DNA of 64,000 bases from Tetrahymena thermophila SB210 (lineage: Eukaryota; Ciliophora; Oligohymenophorea; Hymenostomatida; Tetrahymenidae). The number at the start of each line of letters is the position of its first letter. Position 1 is the first letter of the stretch. The stretch lies in NCBI RefSeq assembly GCF_000189635.1, contig NW_002476434.1, positions 496,001-560,000 on the forward strand, written 5' to 3'. The notes beneath the pieces are model-generated. The model saw only the letters and a list, made by a program, of their open reading frames with translations, was not told the origin of the DNA and searched no databases. The position numbers and the translations under genes are program-made. Shown here piece after piece: positions 50,025 through 63,667 of this stretch.

Positions 50025-52457
50025 TCATTTAAAAGTTACTAAATATATTAATTTTCTTTTTGTATAACTCTTTATTTCTTTTTATAATTTTGATCCCCTA
50101 TATTAAAATAATTTTTAATGATTAGTATTTTATAAGTAAATTATATTTTTTTTTAACTTATTTAATTCAAGATGCAATCTTCTTAATTTATTATACTTTG
50201 AAAAGTGAAGTAAGATTTGTTTGAAATCATTGAGCTTAATTTCAGTATTCCTTTTTTGTAAAATAAGAATTATTAAACTCATCTAAAATCTAAAATTTTA
50301 CATTAAATTAATACTAATATTCATTAGTTCTTATTAGTTTTATAGTTTTTTAATGAAAGAAAAAACCTGATCTGTATCTATACTAAATTTTCTATAAAAA
50401 ATTAATATATTTATAATTTTATTTAGAATACCTCATATCTAGATCTATTTCTTAAAGCTAAAATGAACTTTACACACAAATGAAATTAGAATTAAAATTT
50501 TATTATCCCCATCTAAAATCATGTTAAAAATATTTAAATTTAAATTTAGAATTTAAACTTTTACTTTAAATCCTGTGATAGAAATTTTAATTTACTGCAG
50601 CAAGACAAACTATTATTTAGTTTTATAGCTCCTTTTTCTGAAATATTATTCAAGCTATTTTTTTTGAATTAGAATGAAACATAATAAATTAAAATGCTAA
50701 TTTTACTTTAAATAAATTGATAGTTTTTCTAGATTGATTAAATTTTACAGTCCTTATGCTACTATTTCTATTGAACTATCTAATATGCTATTGTTTCTAA
50801 AAAAAAATAAATCAAAATTAATTTTTAGTTTAATTAAATTATTTACTGAAAACGGATATTTAAAATAATCAATTTACTCTCAAAATTTCTTAGAGATTTA
50901 GCAAATTCAATTATGTGATTTGGCTAACTGCTTATATTTTGTAAGCTAAAAAATAAATTTGAATGAGAAAGAAGAATATTAAAATTTACTCTAGCTATAA
51001 CTCTTAAATTTGTGTTTACTGCTTTAAATTTTGATAAAATAATTGTAATGCTTTATCTATATTAAATTTATCTGAATTTTGATTTAAATTTATTTTAAAT
51101 TTGATTTATTTAAGTTAATTTATTCTTGCAATCTAAAATCCTAAATCAGCCAATCCCTAACCATTAATTTTATTAGAGCTTTTTTAAGAATATTTTATAA
51201 TTTAAAAAATGTTAAATTAATTTAAATTAGTTGAATTACTTAATATTGATTTTAATTATTTCTAGTTTTTTTAAGCTCTAAAAGCATTTTGAAAGATTTG
51301 TTAGGCCTTAATCATTTAGATCTATGTAACTTTAAAAAAATAAATTACGAATTAATTTATTCTATTTTTTTTTACTTAGTTTTTATATTTAAATTCTATA
51401 ATTCTTAGCAAAGGCTTAAAGAATCAGAAAAAAAATTTATGTCATTTTCATTCATAATTTATGTTACACTATAGCTAAGACTTATATTTAATTTAAAATT
51501 TACATATTTATTATTAAAAATAAATAAATATATTTTACTCAAGATTCAACTTAAATTAAACTAGATTTGGAAAATATTAAAAATTTTCAGACAAAACTTT
51601 AAAAAAGTTTTATGGTAGATCCAGCGACCTTATTTTATTTAATATTTGAATTAAAATTATTTTAAAATATTATATTTACTTTAAAATTATCTTTAAATTT
51701 TTAAGTTTCTCATTTCTTTTCCGAGCAATCTAAAAAAAATTATCTGCTCCAGTTTTCACTCCATTTTATCTTATAAATTAGATAGATAATCAAGTTAAGT
51801 TTGGAATTAATTTTAGTAATTTACTTCATCTTTATTGACAGATCTTGTAATTCTGGGCATTCTTACAACATACATAAAAAATTACTTAAGAAATCATTAT
51901 TGAGATCAATTAATCTATATTTTAAAAGAATAATTAAAATTTAAAATATATTAGATAATATAAATTTACTTTAGATATATTGAAACACAAGAGAGCTTTT
52001 AAAATTAGCTAAAATGATTATAAAAAAAATCATATTGAGTAAATTTATTGATTTAAATTAGCCTAATTAATTTAAAAATATATTTTTTTTAATGGATGAT
52101 TTTTATGTATTAAAATTTACTGAAACTTAAAATTAATAATTTTTATTTTATCTTTTTAAGTGAGGTTATCTAATGCAAATAGAATAGATTCTGGATTTAT
52201 TGAAGCTAATCTAAGATATAAAAAATTTATGACAAACAATTTTTTATTTTTACTTACTCTAAATATAATTTAAGATTATCTACATCAGGAAGTAATTTAA
52301 ATGGAGCTAAATATTTATTTATTTTACAGATCTCAAATTAATATTAGAATTTCCTAGTTTTAAAACAGATGAGAGATAAATCTTCCAAAATTAGAAATAA
52401 ATTTACAAATTCAGGCAAGTAATCTGCTAATTGATAGTCAGAAATTGTTAAAGACAT
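50025..52457 (-). CDS. leucine-rich-repeat protein, one repeat per exon
   Basis: 548 aa in 16 exons. On + coordinates: 52258-52457, 52127-52210, 51970-52062, 51825-51914, 51680-51769, 51539-51628, 51376-51480, 51240-51329, 50990-51178, 50847-50945, 50707-50796, 50565-50654, 50432-50512, 50302-50391, 50158-50250, 50025-50097. The fifteen introns are 40-64 bp, GT-AG and all phase 2. Every internal exon is a multiple of three and seven are exactly 90 bp. Each encodes one ~30-residue leucine-rich repeat, with ends such as LEKLSIYLK, LKNLKIILK and LRRLHLELNK; the 189-bp exon holds two. There is no signal peptide or membrane segment. An in-frame TGA lies just upstream of the start ATG, although a more distant 5' exon cannot be excluded. 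Probably a protein-interaction scaffold; partners are unknown. Confidence 0.82.
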
Positions 52458-53387
52458 TCTAAATCAAATTTGTTTAAGAATATTAGACTTTTAATAATAA
52501 ATATTTAATTTCATATAAATTATTTCTATAAATTTACCTTGTTTACAAAGATAGTCTTATTTAAGACAGGTAATTAATTTGTTATTAAAACTCTGATTTT
52601 TAGTAACTTTTTATTATTTCTGTCATAAATTTTTCAATTCAGTCCTTAAGATATCTAATTTAAATCTATTTCGTTTTTTTTATACTCTTCCTTTTATAAA
52701 TTTTATTTATTTATTTAAATTAAAAATTATAAATTACTTCAAACAATAAAATTCATTAATAATCAATAATTAATTTTCTTTTTTTATATTTATAAAAAAT
52801 ATTTTTTAAAGAATTATATTTTGCTTCTATATGTAAGTGTTTCTTGGAAGATTTATTTAGAAATTTAAATTTATTTGACTATCTATCTTATAAATTGGCA
52901 TCTATTCATAAACTAAAAAAAATTAATACTCTCAATCCTAATAATAATTATGAATTTGTTTATTAAATAATTATTTAATAATTGTAAATTTATTTATTTC
53001 AAGAATTTAAAATAAATTTAAAAATCAATAAAAAATATTAAATTTATTTAAAATCTTACTAAATTTATTTTAACAAAAAGTAATGCTATTTAAACAGAAT
53101 TTACAGTATTAAAAATGAAATAATATATATTATAATTATATAAATAAGTTTCAACATTAAATAATGTTAACTATTTTAATTTTTTTTTAGGTAATTAGAA
53201 GATTTGATGAATAAAATTAAAGATTTATTTATAGAGATATGTTTTGAGAAGTAATAGATATAATTTAAGTAGTTATTAGGATTAGAAAAATTTACTTTAC
53301 ATTATTGTTGTTAATTATAGACATTGAGATTTTTATTGCAATATTATTTTTTAAATTAAGCTTGGCATAATATTTGTAAAGAAATTT
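52458..53387. other. intergenic region upstream of the LRR gene
   Basis: About 930 bp, A/T rich, between two minus-strand genes. No convincing coding exon was found. Stretches near 52640-52700 and 53190-53330 stay open briefly on one strand or the other but hit TGA. Confidence 0.5.
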
Positions 53388-56300
53388 TCAGATTTCTTCA
53401 TATAAGTGATTATTTTTTGATAGAATTTGCTATTAGTCTACCCACCTTTTAATTGAATCGTTGGAATCATTTAATTAGTTGAAGAGATCATCCACAGAAC
53501 TATCTGGAGAGTTGAGTTCTTACTTTTATTCATTCTTATTTGAAAGAATATAATCCTTTTATTTTGAAACAAAATAATCTTTGATGATATCTATATTTTC
53601 ACTCTATTAATATATTTTTTAAGGACTTCTGTGAGTTTATGATGGATTATTTTTAGAATAGTCCACAACCTAGAATGATATGAAAATATGCCTTTGATTA
53701 ACTTTGAATTTGATCATTTCTAAATCCTCAATTTGAGTATTTTCTATAGAGCTACTGCCTTTATTAATTATGGCTTTATCTTTTTCTAAATTTTGATATT
53801 TTTAGGTATCATAATTTATTTTACTATCAGAGCTTTTAATGGTTAAACCTTAGATTTACTTAGGTTTAAACTGGGCAGAGTTTATAGTTTTTTCAGAAAA
53901 TTAAAAAGGAATTTTTAAATATTCAGTTTCTTGATCTTTGAAATTGGGATTTTGAATATCTGTCAAACTAGTTTTTTATTATTTATTAGGAATTTATATA
54001 AAGCTTTGCATATTAGGATTGCTATTTTACTATTTTTCGTCTAAAGTTTAATTATTCTCATGCTTTTTCTCAAACTGTTGATTATTTTTTTAAAACTTTA
54101 AGCCATCAATATTTCTATCGTTTGTTATTTATTATTCTTCATTTTCTGGATTATTCTTTTTTAAGTGTTATAAATTGTTTTGCTCATTTGGGTTTGACTT
54201 GAATTTTGCATAAAAGTTTTTACTTTTACTCCTAAAATGCTAAAAAGGCTAGGAATTAGAAGGAGTAATGTTAGATCCCTAGTTGAATTAATTTCTGCTT
54301 TCTATCGAGTTTTTCCTGATTTCATTTATTGAACTTTGATTCTGATTGGAATAGTTATTGAGAGGATAGTTACTTAAATTTAAATCTACGTCAAGTCCGC
54401 CTTCATTAAATATTTTCTTTTCTTGTAAGTTATATTTTTTAGGCGAAGTATTATAGCTAGTATTTCCGATCATTGAGGCTGATGGAGTGTTGTAAAATGA
54501 GTGATGACTACTTAATATTGGGCTAAGTATTGTGTTTCCACCTTTTTAAAAACTATTTACTGGAGACATTATAGGGTTTTAGAATGATTATTAAGTGTTG
54601 TTTAATTACTAAAAAGTATATTCAGAACCTTTTATGCTGTTATGCCTTTCGTTGATGTCGATTTGAAACATTTTTGGAGTAATATCTTGATGTTCTTTTG
54701 GAGATAAGTTTTATGTCATAAAATTACTTTCGATCTAGTGTCGTTTAATTTATTCATTGTTTAATTGTTAGATTTTTTATTTATTTAGGATAGCCAATAA
54801 TTAGTTAGATAGTTTGAGATCTAAGAACAGTTGTTTATGGTTTATTTTATCTTATTTCATTCCTTCCAGAGATATGTCTTAAAATTAAATTAAATCTAAT
54901 TTATGATTTTATACAAAAGGCATTTGTATTTGAATTTTTATAGTTTAATTTTGATGGATTTTATTGTATTTTATAGCTACATACTATGATTACTATTTAC
55001 TTTGTAAAGAGTTATAAGATTATTACTATAATAGTTTATAGCAGTACGTGATGATATTTACTAGAATTTACTAAAGAAAATTCTAATCTGTGGATATGTA
55101 ATCTTCTTTTTCTTAATCTATGAATAATTTAATCTAACTTTCTCTAAACAAAGGCTCGAAATGCTATTTTATTGCAGCGCTTAATTCAGAAAGTTGGATT
55201 TTTTTAATCACCATTTGTTATTTTTGGCTTCTGATTTTCATTAGCTTCAAGAGATTGGCATTTTATAGCTATATTTCTGAAGCAAAGCTCCGAAAATATG
55301 ATGATGGATCAATATTGAGCTAAGCGAATTTCTTTGTATCAAATTTTTGTTTAAATTATTCCAGCTTTTGAAGAATAACCTTGATGGTTTCTTGAAATAC
55401 TTCAATTAGCCAGTCTTTTCTCAAAGGATCGTTGTTTAGATTTGAAATATTATTACTATTAAAACAGCTTAATTAATTTAAAATAACAGGAGTCGCAGTA
55501 GACGTTTAAAGTGATGAATTATAGTTATTTGTATTTTCTGAGTGCTAAAGTAGCTTAATTATAGGTATATTTGGCACATTTACACTCATATTTGTGTTTT
55601 AATTAAAGGACTGCTAATTTATTAACCCGTTAGTAATAGTATATAGATTATTGCTAGTAGAAATATTATTAAAGCTTCCCATTTATGTAGTGGGAGGAAG
55701 TAGAGCTGAAACAGGTTGGTTATTTATTTTAGTATTATGGAATTAATATTACTTTTATAATATATTCTGATTATTGTAATTTCCAGAAAGAGAATTACTT
55801 TTTTCCTTCATAGTTACTGAATGTATAGTGTGCGCTTTACTTTTTTATTCTGGTTAGTTATGATGCTTTTTCTTTTCAATCGTAATTATAACATAATATT
55901 AATGCCATTTAAACAAACTTAGCTTGGCCTTAAGGATATTTTCTTAATTTAATTCTTTATCGAAGTGAAACAACTTTAGTTTTTTAACACTGGAATCATA
56001 ATTTTTTTCTATTCCGTAGGTGTTTGAGTCAAGCTTCATTTCATCAGCTATTTCATTAATATCTTTATCATTTTTTTATTTTTGTTGTTATCTGCTTTTT
56101 TATTTTTTACTCTTAGTGCTCATTTACTTTTAAAATTTTTTCATTTCTGCTTTGTCCTACTTTTATTTATAAATTTCTTTTTAAATCATTGATTTTATTT
56201 GTCCCTTCAAAGAATTTTGATAATTACTCTGTTCCTCAATTTGATTATTAGAAACCATGAAATTCGGCTTATTTTTTTTCCTGATAAAAATCTAGCTGAT

Positions 56301-57581
56301 GAAATTTTCAAAATCGCTTTCAGCTTTAATTTAAAACTCTTCGGTTGCCCTTGTATTGCACTCTATCAATTCTATTTTATCAAGCTTTTAGTTGAACCTA
56401 GCTGACATTAAGCAGTATGGAGCTTAGTTATTCATCATTTTATTATACTGATCAATTTATTTTTAAGTGAGAAATGAGAATCTGTAAAACTTATCATTAG
56501 AATAAACTGTATAAATATACAGAATAATAGCCAAAAGAAATCTGATTAAAATACTGTATTAAATTTATTATTTCAAGTAGACTGAGAGAAAGAAAATAAT
56601 TATGGAGTATGAGAAACTAATAGACTTTAAAATTAAATTTGATCCTTGAATACCTATTTTAAAATATAATAAAATAAGAAAATGAGCTAGATTTAAAAAA
56701 ATACAAAATAAATTTGAATAAAACGATTATATAAATGATTATAATAATTTAGTTATATTAGATGTAGTTAGTTCTATTAAATATTAAAAACTTAAAAATT
56801 TAAACTGTAACAAGTAATTTGATCTCTAACTAAAATGATATTTATTTAACTTAAAATAATTTAAGTCTTTTGCTCTTTTAAGATTATAGAAACTATTTTT
56901 TAATGAGGATAATTGAAATTACGATAACAATTTTAAGAATTATTAATACCATTCATTAATCCACCCGAATTTATTTTAAAGACTTATTTTCAGGTAGAAT
57001 AAAACTTTTAAAGAGAGGAATTTATCAAAGGAGATAAAGACTACAAAAAGTTTAAAAAAACAATGAAGAAGTAAATACTTACCTAGTATGATAAAATTGG
57101 AAACTGTAAATCCTCTGAGAAAGGGGTTATTTGTCTCCTTTTCTAAATTATCTAACGTTTGATCATATATTTCATAGGCAGTAATCGTAATATAAAATAT
57201 CTGAAAAGTAAAGTAAATCCAATTAATATACCGCTTTTTCAAGTTTATTAGTATTATAAAGAAAAGATCCATTAAGATGAGAATGACCATTACGATTATG
57301 CTTTTTTGCTCGCTTTGAAAAGAATAAGATGTAATAAATGTAATTAAATCAGACGATACAATAATCATATGCATAGCTAATGTTATATTTGCTTAGTAAA
57401 TGTAATGTATCCTATTAAGCTAAAAATACTCTTTTTCTATTTTGACATTCCTAAAATGTAATGTGTATTTATTAACTTCCTTTTCCGGTTTATAGAAAAT
57501 GCCCTTTCCAGTAACTTCTATTTCTTATTAACCTCCTTCTTTGTTAAAAATTTCTTTGATTCGTTTTATTTTTTCATACAT
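53388..57581 (-). CDS. membrane protein with degenerate histidine-kinase architecture, copy 1
   Basis: 1254 aa in two exons (57581-57083 and 56653-53388). The 429-bp intron is phase 1 and falls in a Gly codon within the membrane domain. The N terminus has about six hydrophobic segments, including IIVMVILILMDLFFIILI and SYSIIIFFLSVYL. A PAS-like stretch follows (APYCLMSARFNQKLDKIELI then NTRATEEF), then Gln/Asn/Ser-rich linkers. A helical plus ATPase-like part (about 590-740) reads like a sensor kinase: KIQLSEL, then QIKLFIDQE, STDQNFLQQILVNIITYCYK. In the N-box the Mg-binding Asn of true kinases is Tyr703; I find no H-box histidine and no G-boxes. The C terminus has conserved DSIKRWVD. It is probably a pseudokinase receptor or scaffold at a membrane. 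Paralogue at 59362. Confidence 0.72.
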
Positions 57582-59361
57582 TTACTAGATCTATCTATGA
57601 TTGCCTTTTAATTATTTAAAAATCAAATAAATTACAAAAAAAAACAAGGATATTACAGTTCTTTAATATCCTTAATATTTACTTTGCTATTCTAAATTAT
57701 TTATTAATTCAATTATTAATTTTTTTGTTTGCTTGTTTTTCTGTCTAAGTTTTCCCTTGAGAAAGAATTTAAGTCGTTTATAATCATCTTTTTATCATAT
57801 ACCTTCTCATTCACTCAATCATTGAAATTAGCATCTTATTGGATATTCACTAAAAAATATTAGTTTTTATTGCATGAATGAATCGATTATATTTATTGTT
57901 TCGCATTAGACTTTTATTTAATAAATTTTTCACTGATAAAAATCACTTTTTGAGGATGAATAATCTATCAAACAAATTTATTGAATTTTCCAAACTCTAC
58001 AAAAACCAAATAACATTGCTTGATTTCTAAAATATTAAGTTACTAAATAATATAATTGAAAATTCATTAGCATTTTTGAATATATTGATTATTTGTTTCA
58101 ATTTTATTTCTAACAGGTTATTGAAATTTGTTTCTATTCTTTAGTAAGCAATAAAAAATTATCCATAAATTAAATTTTTGTAAATAACTTATATATCCTC
58201 AAACCCAACTACAGGGAAAAAAAAGTTACCACAAATTATAGATTCTTGATGTTTCAACTTTTTAAAATCTTGAAATGATAAGTATCACATATAAAATTGT
58301 GAATATATTTATTATCTTTGAAATTCATTTTTTTCTTATAAATTTTGTAATAATTTCTAAATAGTTAAAGAACATATAAAATGGAATTTTTATATTCATC
58401 CTAATATTTTTAGATATTTTGTTTGATAACTAAAAATTTAATTTTCGAATTAATTATATCAATACAAAGAATCTATTACTCTCAAAGAAAATCTACGAAA
58501 ATATTTTAATGATATAATTATAATAATTATCTAATTCATACAAATAAAATAATTCAAGATTAATAATTATTCACAATATATTTATTTAAATGAAAAAAAA
58601 CTTTATCAAATATTTATTAGAAATTTTATTGGACAAATAAGAGATTTTATTTATTTTGTTTGAATGAATTAAATTACATTTAAGAATTAAAATGAATTAT
58701 AGTTTAGTTTATTTAAGAAATTTGTGGATATTTAAACTAATTTATTTAAAAATACACTTATCAAAAACAAAAATAATATTATTAATAACATAGAAATATA
58801 TTATGTATGTTGCAAAGATTATTTAGCTTTTTGAATTAAAACTATATATGTATCTTTATATATTTAAAATAATTTGAAAATAAACATAATATAATAATAT
58901 GAATATAGATAGGGTGGAGGGAGTATTATTTTAAATTAAATTTGATTAAATTATTTTATAAGATTTTTTATATAAACAAAAATAATCAGCATAATAAATT
59001 AATTTTTTTATCAAGCAAGTTATTAGTAAGTTTTTTATTATTAGATAATTTAAGAATATTTGTTCTTATACTTCTTATATCTCTTATTTTAGTTTATAGG
59101 TTTCCAGATTATATTACTTGTTTGTAAATATAATTTTAAGGAAAATTAAAAAATATACAATTTAAGAGATTCAGTATTAAATTTGTTAATGAACTAATTA
59201 TTTCATTTTTAATTTACTTACTGATTTTAAAATTGTTTTTTAAATAAATCGAAATTAATTAAGTAAGTGAGCACTTTTGAATTGGATATAAAATGTTAGA
59301 TAGAGTTCAATAGAAAAGATATAGTATTTTAGTGAGTTTAAAGAGAATGTTATTTATTTAA
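57582..59361. other. intergenic region between the two kinase-like paralogues
   Basis: About 1.8 kb of A/T-rich sequence. A 97-codon frame (57957-58249, +) and shorter ones exist but lack recognisable features and are expected by chance when TGA is the only stop. A short G-rich spot (AGGGTGGAGGGAG, near 58911) is the only compositional oddity. Confidence 0.5.
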
Positions 59362-62300
59362 TCAAACGATTAGTTTTATTTATTTATCAGTTATACGAGT
59401 TGTGTATTGCTTAATTGTTACCCATCTTTCAATAGAGCTTATTGAGTCATCTAGAAAACACTCTTCTGTATTTCTTATATCTTTTGACTACATGTTATGG
59501 TAAGCTGATTGATTAATTTCATTTTGGGATCGTTAATTTATAAAATCTTTTTCATTTAAGTTGATATTTTCCTCCAATCTGTGAACCGGATTGTTATGAT
59601 TGCTAAGACTATGTAGATTCTCATTGATTGGTATGTGGTTGCTCTCTAAATTCGACTTCGGAGTAAATGGCTAAGCAGGAATTGTAAAAGTCAAATACAT
59701 GTGATTGTTATTTGGATGAGTGTGGGTAAATTTTATATAATCTTCTACCTAAGGATTGTCATAGTTAAGCTTTTTGATCATACAAAAAGCAACTCTTAAA
59801 TCTACATAAAATTTATGTAAGACTTAATAATCTTTTTCAATTTAGTCTAAAGCAATAATGTGAAGGGTATCAATATGGTCAAATACGTGGTTTTCTCTGT
59901 ATGGCATTGAGAGCTGAACTTTTAGAGTAGTATTATCATCATTTAAATTAAATTTTAAACCAATATACTATAGTTCTGTTAAAATATTTCCTGTGTAAAG
60001 AACTAAATTCATTAGTATTAATTTTAAGATGTTCGCATCTGTGTAGAATGTAGCATCAAAATCATCCTAGAGATAAAGTTAAATGCTTTTTTCAGCTAAA
60101 ATTGGATTGAGCTAAACTTTTAAAAACTCAATTAAGTCTAAGGAATTTAATTAAGCTGTTTTTACATTAACTTAGTTGAAGACTAGTCTTGTAAATTTTA
60201 AAAAATTAGAGTTGTTTATTAGGATTTACTGCATCATACAAGATGTGTATTTCTCGAAAGCCTCATAGTAACTCTAATCTGAAAAGTTTGATTAATTCAT
60301 CTCTTTTCCTCCACAGTTTTGATTAAGATGCAAATTTTAACTTTGCATGTTGTTACTTGCCATCATGTGTAGCTATGAGGTTGACTAGTTTCTATACTAA
60401 TAAAGAAACTGAGTACTCATTTTACTTTATTTGAAATTAGGCGCAATAGACTTATAGCGTTAAATGAGAGAAAGAGTTTGAGCAATTATTTCGAAGCAAG
60501 TATCAAAAATTTTTTCTTTTACTTTTTTTTCGAGAGAGTTTTATTGATGATTAGTATTACTTGGTTAACCACCTCCAGACTGAGAGTTAAAGTTATTGTT
60601 TGTATTACTGCGACTTCCTAATGAAATTCTAGGATTTGGTTAATATTAATCGATAGAAGTATTTCTAACTTAGTTAATATGAGAGCTACTCAAAGGTAGA
60701 TTAGTAGAAGTAACTGAATTTATACTATTCATAGGTTTCCTAATTGCCATATTTACCATATTAGTAGGATTCGTCAGGGTAAGCTTTTTTTGAGTCATAT
60801 AATTCAAATAGTTATTGTTTGATATAGTTTTAGCATTGAAAAAGCTCTTTCTTTGGCCATTTGTGATGTTTGTAGCACCATTTTTATCTACTCCATTTAT
60901 GCTAACAATATTTGCTGTATCAATTTGGTAATTAAAATTGCCATTAGTTTAACCTGTAGTAGGTGTGTTGCTTCCAAAATTAAATGAATGGTTATTAGGA
61001 TTATAACCTTATCTCATTGTGTGCTATACCGATAAAGAGTAAGTAGCATAATTATTTGGAGGAGAGTTTTTATTTACTAATACTTAATCTTCCTCTTTTT
61101 ATAATTATGCTTGTAGAGTTGGGCTTTACTTCTAAGAATTTGGAATAATTGAATTACTGAATTATTGCTATGAAATTTATTAGAAATTTGGTGAGGTTGC
61201 TGGCTACAAATGCTGAGTATTTTTTATTTAATATTAATCAGGATTAAAACTCATTATTTAGCCATTTATTTGAGTTTTTTAAATAATAGGAGAAATTTAG
61301 TCTCCAATGTTCAAAATAGGGGTTTCATGATTTTAAGCGATATCATCTTGGTATGTAACATATCGAATATTCTCTTGTGTGCGCTGTTTTATAATCTTAA
61401 TTCCTGTTTCATTATTAGGACCTGTTTTAGAGTTAAATTCCTTTTTAAATTTATTTTTCTTTTTGTGGTTTCTGTCAACTGTGATAATTACGTAATACTC
61501 ATGGAGTTTAAATATACTGAGTCTAACACTGATTTTATTATCAGATCCAAGACCTTATTATCTAAGCTTTAATTTAATTATAGGAGATTAATTTAGATTT
61601 ATCTCTGATTGATAATTATTTATTTTGGAAGCACTGCCGTCTTTGATTTTTTATAATTGCTATAACTCTTATTTTTCTTTTTATTAAATTAATTATCTTA
61701 TCTTTCCTTTCAGCGAGTTTTCCCAGGATTATTCTTATTATCTTGCTGAATTAGAGATTGCGTGTGCACTTGCAACACTTTTTTCTGTTTTTTCATGTTG
61801 ATGTATTAAATAAGAATTGCTAATAAACTTATCAAAGTCCTCATTGTCATTAACATTAAATTCCTTTTATGCCCTACTGTTGCATTTAAAGAGCTCAATC
61901 CTTTATTCTTTAAAATTAAATTTAGCAGCAAATAGGCAATGAGGAATTTAATTATTCATAATATTGTTGTAAGAGTCAATTTATTTTTGTTTAAGAAACG
62001 ATATGCGATGAGCTTTTTCTCTGTGGTAAGAAACATAATAATATAATAAGATTACTAAAATTACACGAATAATCGCGTAATACTATACATTTTCTTGAAT
62101 GGCTCTTGATACATATATTAATATAGTACCATAAGTAAATAATATATTTTTAATCAAATAATTAGACCCTGTAATACCTTTTTTATAAAAAAAAATTTAA
62201 TTAAAAAAAAACACACACATAAACTATTTATCTAAGTTTAACTTTACAAAATATTAATCAAACAACTACACATTTAAAGCATATCTAAATTAATTGGTAA

Positions 62301-63610
62301 TACTGTAGGTAAGAGTGATTTTTTGATGATGATTTTTTAATTCGTAACCTTTAATTGTTTTTTGGAAATTGATGATAATTCAAGTGTAAACTTTCAGATT
62401 TTCTCAGTTTTTAAATTTATTAAAAATTAAAAAAGTTTTTTTGTGGTGATTATGTTTACTAAATATTTAGAAATTTATAATACTTTCAAAGCAAATATAA
62501 GATTACGAATCAGCAATCGAAGATATGAAACAATTTAAATAGCTTAGCCTTATGTATTTTCTATGTTAGAAAATTGTTCTTGTAAAAAAAATGAATTGAT
62601 TGGAGTATTTTGATAAAATTTTTTTTAATTATTAGTTGAAAATATCTTGTTGAGTAAATAGCTCTTTTTTTTGAAGATATATTTTGTTTTTTTTGAAATA
62701 ATCAAAAAGTAATTGAAATAAATTTGTTTATTTTGTTAGTTAATTAATTAATTAACAAACAAACTAGCTAAGTAACTTACAACTTTCAAATTTTTTTAGA
62801 AGTTGAGATACTTTTTTATAAGAATAGAGCTTACACTTAAAAATTGTTTGAAAGGATATAATTAAAGTATTTTAGTAAGCATTTTATAGACAAATTTGCT
62901 TTTAATTAAATTACTGATAAAATATGTTGTAATTTATTAATTAAAATAAGCATAGCTAGCTTAGGCTTTAGAACGAAATTAATCATAAATTATTTATACA
63001 TAATTTATTTCTAAATCGAAATTTGTCTCTCTTCTACGATTGATTAATATGTAAGTTATAAAGTCTAAAATTTAGCTTTTTAATATGAAATTTGCAAACT
63101 TTTTCTTGATAATTGTTAACTATCTAAATTACCTAAAATGAGGATTGAAGAAATCGTAAATCCGTATATAAACATATCAATTTAGGTTATGCTACTCATG
63201 TTAACTGCTGATTAATTTGAGTCAAAATCATACATGGACCATCCTAAAAGTGTGATATAGAAAGTGTAGTAGAATGAATATATTGTATTAAACCAGTTTC
63301 CCTTAAAATAAAGAATCAGCAACAAGAAAATTGCGATTAAAAGCATCAAGACAAAAAAAACTACATATTTTTATGTTAGTTTATTCTCTTAGAATAAATT
63401 GATAAAATCTGCTATATAGATTATAATTTATATCAGACAAATTACATAGCCTAATTACCTATACTTCTAAATACTAAACTAAAAATATTCTTCCTCCATT
63501 AGCTAATCATTAAACCTCAATAAATACTTATTAATTTCTCTAGTAGACTAATACAGTCCCTCTTCGGATTTATGGAGAGAGCTAAAAGTACCCTTTTCGG
63601 TTATTGGCAT
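59362..63610 (-). CDS. membrane protein with degenerate histidine-kinase architecture, copy 2
   Basis: 1097 aa in two exons (63610-63133 and 62177-59362). The 955-bp phase-1 intron is at the same position (ILG codon) as in the paralogue at 53388. An in-frame TGA lies just upstream of the start. The N-terminal polar segment shares a pattern with the paralogue (EINKYLLRF and EEEYFQ against EVNKYTLHF and EKEYFQ). Five or six membrane segments follow, including YVVFFVLMLLIAIFLLLILY. The PAS-like stretch starts IPHCLFAAKFNFKEQRIELF followed by CNSRAQKEF. A long Asn/Ser/Thr-rich linker precedes the kinase-like part, with SIQLYLQDD then YTDANILKLILMNLVLYTG. The N-box Asn is again Tyr (Y887) and no phospho-acceptor H-box was found. 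The C terminus has SISSIERWV. Function unknown; likely a non-catalytic sensor. Confidence 0.72.
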
Positions 63611-63667
63611 ATTTTTTATATCGCTTCAATTACTTTCTTATTGGAATGAAATTTTTGCTGAAATATG

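Noticed and set aside
57957-58249. 97-codon plus-strand frame (ciliate code) between the kinase-like paralogues
   Set aside because: With TGA as the only stop and very A/T-rich DNA, frames of this length are expected by chance; it has no domain, splice support or recognisable composition.
58942-59127. 61-codon plus-strand frame rich in Leu/Ile
   Set aside because: Low-complexity A/T translation with no motif; likely non-coding.
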